NCBI RefSeq assembly: GCF_900182985.1
Contig: NZ_FXUY01000001.1
Location: 3,038,001 to 3,102,000 of the forward strand
From: Pseudomonas helmanticensis
GTDB lineage: Bacteria; Pseudomonadota; Gammaproteobacteria; Pseudomonadales; Pseudomonadaceae
DNA length: 64,000 nucleotides
Direction of reading: 5' to 3'
Part shown: positions 62,967-64,000 of the stretch, piece by piece
Position numbering within the stretch: the stretch's first letter is position 1
Layout: every line of letters begins with the position of its first letter
Translations under genes and position numbers: made by a program
Notes under the pieces: generated by a model
Seen by the model: only the letters and a program-made list of their open reading frames with translations
What the model was told of the DNA's origin: nothing
The model's database searches: none

Positions 62967-63050
62967 TGTAGGAGCTGCCGCAGGCTGCGATCTTTTGATC
63001 TTGATCTTAAAAACAGAATCAAAAGATCGCAGCCTTCGGCAGCTCCTACA
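62967..63050. repeat. REP/REPIN-type pair (GATCGCAGCC family), tail-to-tail, mixed arms, copy 8
   Basis: The left arm has a CCTGCGG-type core (CTGCCGCAGGCTGCG) and the right arm a CCTTCGG-type core (GCAGCCTTCGGCAGC), as in the pair at 16776. The GATC ends face inward. It lies between the xerD and dsbC genes. Confidence 0.88.
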
Positions 63051-63065
63051 GGGGGAGATGTGTGG

Positions 63066-63962
63066 TTAGCCTCTTGGGTGGTGTTTGGCGTGCAGGTCTT
63101 GCAGGCGGGCGCGGGCGACGTGGGTGTAGATTTGCGTCGTCGAGAGGTCGCTGTGGCCGAGCAGCATCTGCACCACGCGCAGGTCGGCGCCATGGTTGAG
63201 CAGGTGCGTGGCAAACGCATGACGCAAGGTGTGTGGCGACAGCGACTTGCCGATCCCGGCAACCTTGGCCTGATGCTTGATGCGGTGCCAGAACGTCTGC
63301 CGGGTCATCTGCTCACCGCGCTGGCTGGGGAACAGCACATCACTGGGACGACCACCGAGCAACTCGCCGCGACCATCGCGCATGTAGCGTTCGATCCAGA
63401 CAATCGCTTCCTCGCCCATCGGCACCAGCCGCTCCTTGCTGCCTTTACCCATGACCCGTAATACGCCTTGGCGCAGATTGACCTGCTCCAGTGTCAGGCT
63501 GATCAGTTCGGTCACGCGCAGGCCGCAGGCATACAGCACTTCAAGCATGGCGCGATCGCGCTGGCCGATCGCTTCGCTCAGATCCGGCGCCTGCAGCAGC
63601 GCCTCGACGTCGGCTTCCGACAGGGATTTGGGCAGCGGTCGGCCCAGTTGCGGCATGTCGATGCGTAACGTCGGATCGACACTGATGAGCTTTTCCCGCA
63701 GCAGATAACGAAAAAAGCCACGCACACCGGAGAGAAATCTCGCCGTGGAGCGCGGTTTGTAGTTCTGCTCCAGACGCCAGGCCAGATGATCGAGGATCAA
63801 TTCGCGACCGGCGTTGATCAGCTCCAGGTTTTTTTCCTGCAGCCAGCCGTTGAACAGCGCGAGATCGCTGCGATAGGCGTCGCGGGTGTTATCGGACAGG
63901 CCCTTTTCCAGCCACAAGGCGTCGAGGAATTGATCAATCAGTGGATGGTCGATGGCAGGCAT
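63066..63962 (-). CDS. xerD: site-specific tyrosine recombinase XerD
   Basis: A 298-residue tyrosine recombinase that resolves chromosome dimers at dif together with XerC. The N-terminal SAM-like DNA-binding domain (LIDQFLDALWLEKGLSDNTR) is followed by the catalytic domain with the Arg in YACGLRVTELISL, the box HTLRHAFATHLL, and LLGHSDLSTTQIYTHVA with the nucleophile Tyr. All catalytic residues are present. Start codon ATG at 63960-63962. It is upstream of dsbC on the same strand. Confidence 0.96.
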   Translation of the reverse strand: MPAIDHPLIDQFLDALWLEKGLSDNTRDAYRSDLALFNGWLQEKNLELINAGRELILDHLAWRLEQNYKPRSTARFLSGVRGFFRYLLREKLISVDPTLRIDMPQLGRPLPKSLSEADVEALLQAPDLSEAIGQRDRAMLEVLYACGLRVTELISLTLEQVNLRQGVLRVMGKGSKERLVPMGEEAIVWIERYMRDGRGELLGGRPSDVLFPSQRGEQMTRQTFWHRIKHQAKVAGIGKSLSPHTLRHAFATHLLNHGADLRVVQMLLGHSDLSTTQIYTHVARARLQDLHAKHHPRG

Positions 63963-64000
63963 GGGCGCTCAAGACACACAGCCTCAAGGACTGTGCGCAA

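Overview
The window is GC-rich chromosomal DNA of a fluorescent Pseudomonas, most likely the P. fluorescens complex. This rests on a complete wsp operon, the gene order tsaB/adk/ppc/OmpA-lipoprotein/lysS/prfB/wsp and recJ/thrC/hom/dsbC/xerD (the same order as I recall in P. aeruginosa PAO1), and many copies of the GATCGCAGCC...CTCCTACA palindromes typical of that group. Functions are assigned from protein motifs read by eye; no database search was run.

Layout. 1-7.4 kb: minus-strand housekeeping genes (extensin-like peptidase, PEP mutase-family enzyme, DUF72, tsaB, adk, ppc). 7.6-9.6 kb: plus-strand envelope genes, with an AlgU-like promoter ahead of a DUF4398 lipoprotein and an OmpA-type lipoprotein. 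9.7-16.7 kb: minus-strand lipoprotein and hydrolase genes, a QEGLA/HExxxH metallopeptidase-like protein, a TetR regulator, lysS, and prfB with its programmed frameshift. 16.9-25.3 kb: wspABCDEFR on the minus strand (wspA is promoter-proximal near 25.3 kb), a chemosensory system that makes cyclic-di-GMP.

25.3-35.2 kb is the main accessory block: an orphan type VI secretion cluster of hcp, vgrG, a DUF4123 adaptor, a 1120-residue VasX-like effector with membrane segments, and two related membrane proteins (DUF6708-like) that are probable immunity proteins. Stop and start codons overlap from vgrG to the first immunity gene. A sigma-54 type promoter precedes hcp, with three copies of TGCGCAA-N4-TTGCGCA upstream that look like enhancer-binding sites.

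35.2-46.2 kb: a DUF533/TerB protein, a LysR regulator, and a polyamine/GABA locus (ydcSTUV-like ABC importer flanked by two paralogous gamma-aminobutyraldehyde dehydrogenases, followed by an APC permease). 46.2-48.4 kb is a small variable patch (vapBC-like pair, BRO-N protein, short ORFs). 48.7-64 kb: opgD, an Old Yellow Enzyme, recJ, yaeQ, a class III CoA-transferase, periplasmic binding proteins, a kinase-less sensor next to a degenerate stand-alone receiver, thrC, hom, dsbC and xerD.

The strongest candidates for new biology are the hcp control region with its repeated palindromes, the VasX-like effector with duplicated immunity genes, and the sensor/receiver pair that seems to have lost its kinase and output domains.
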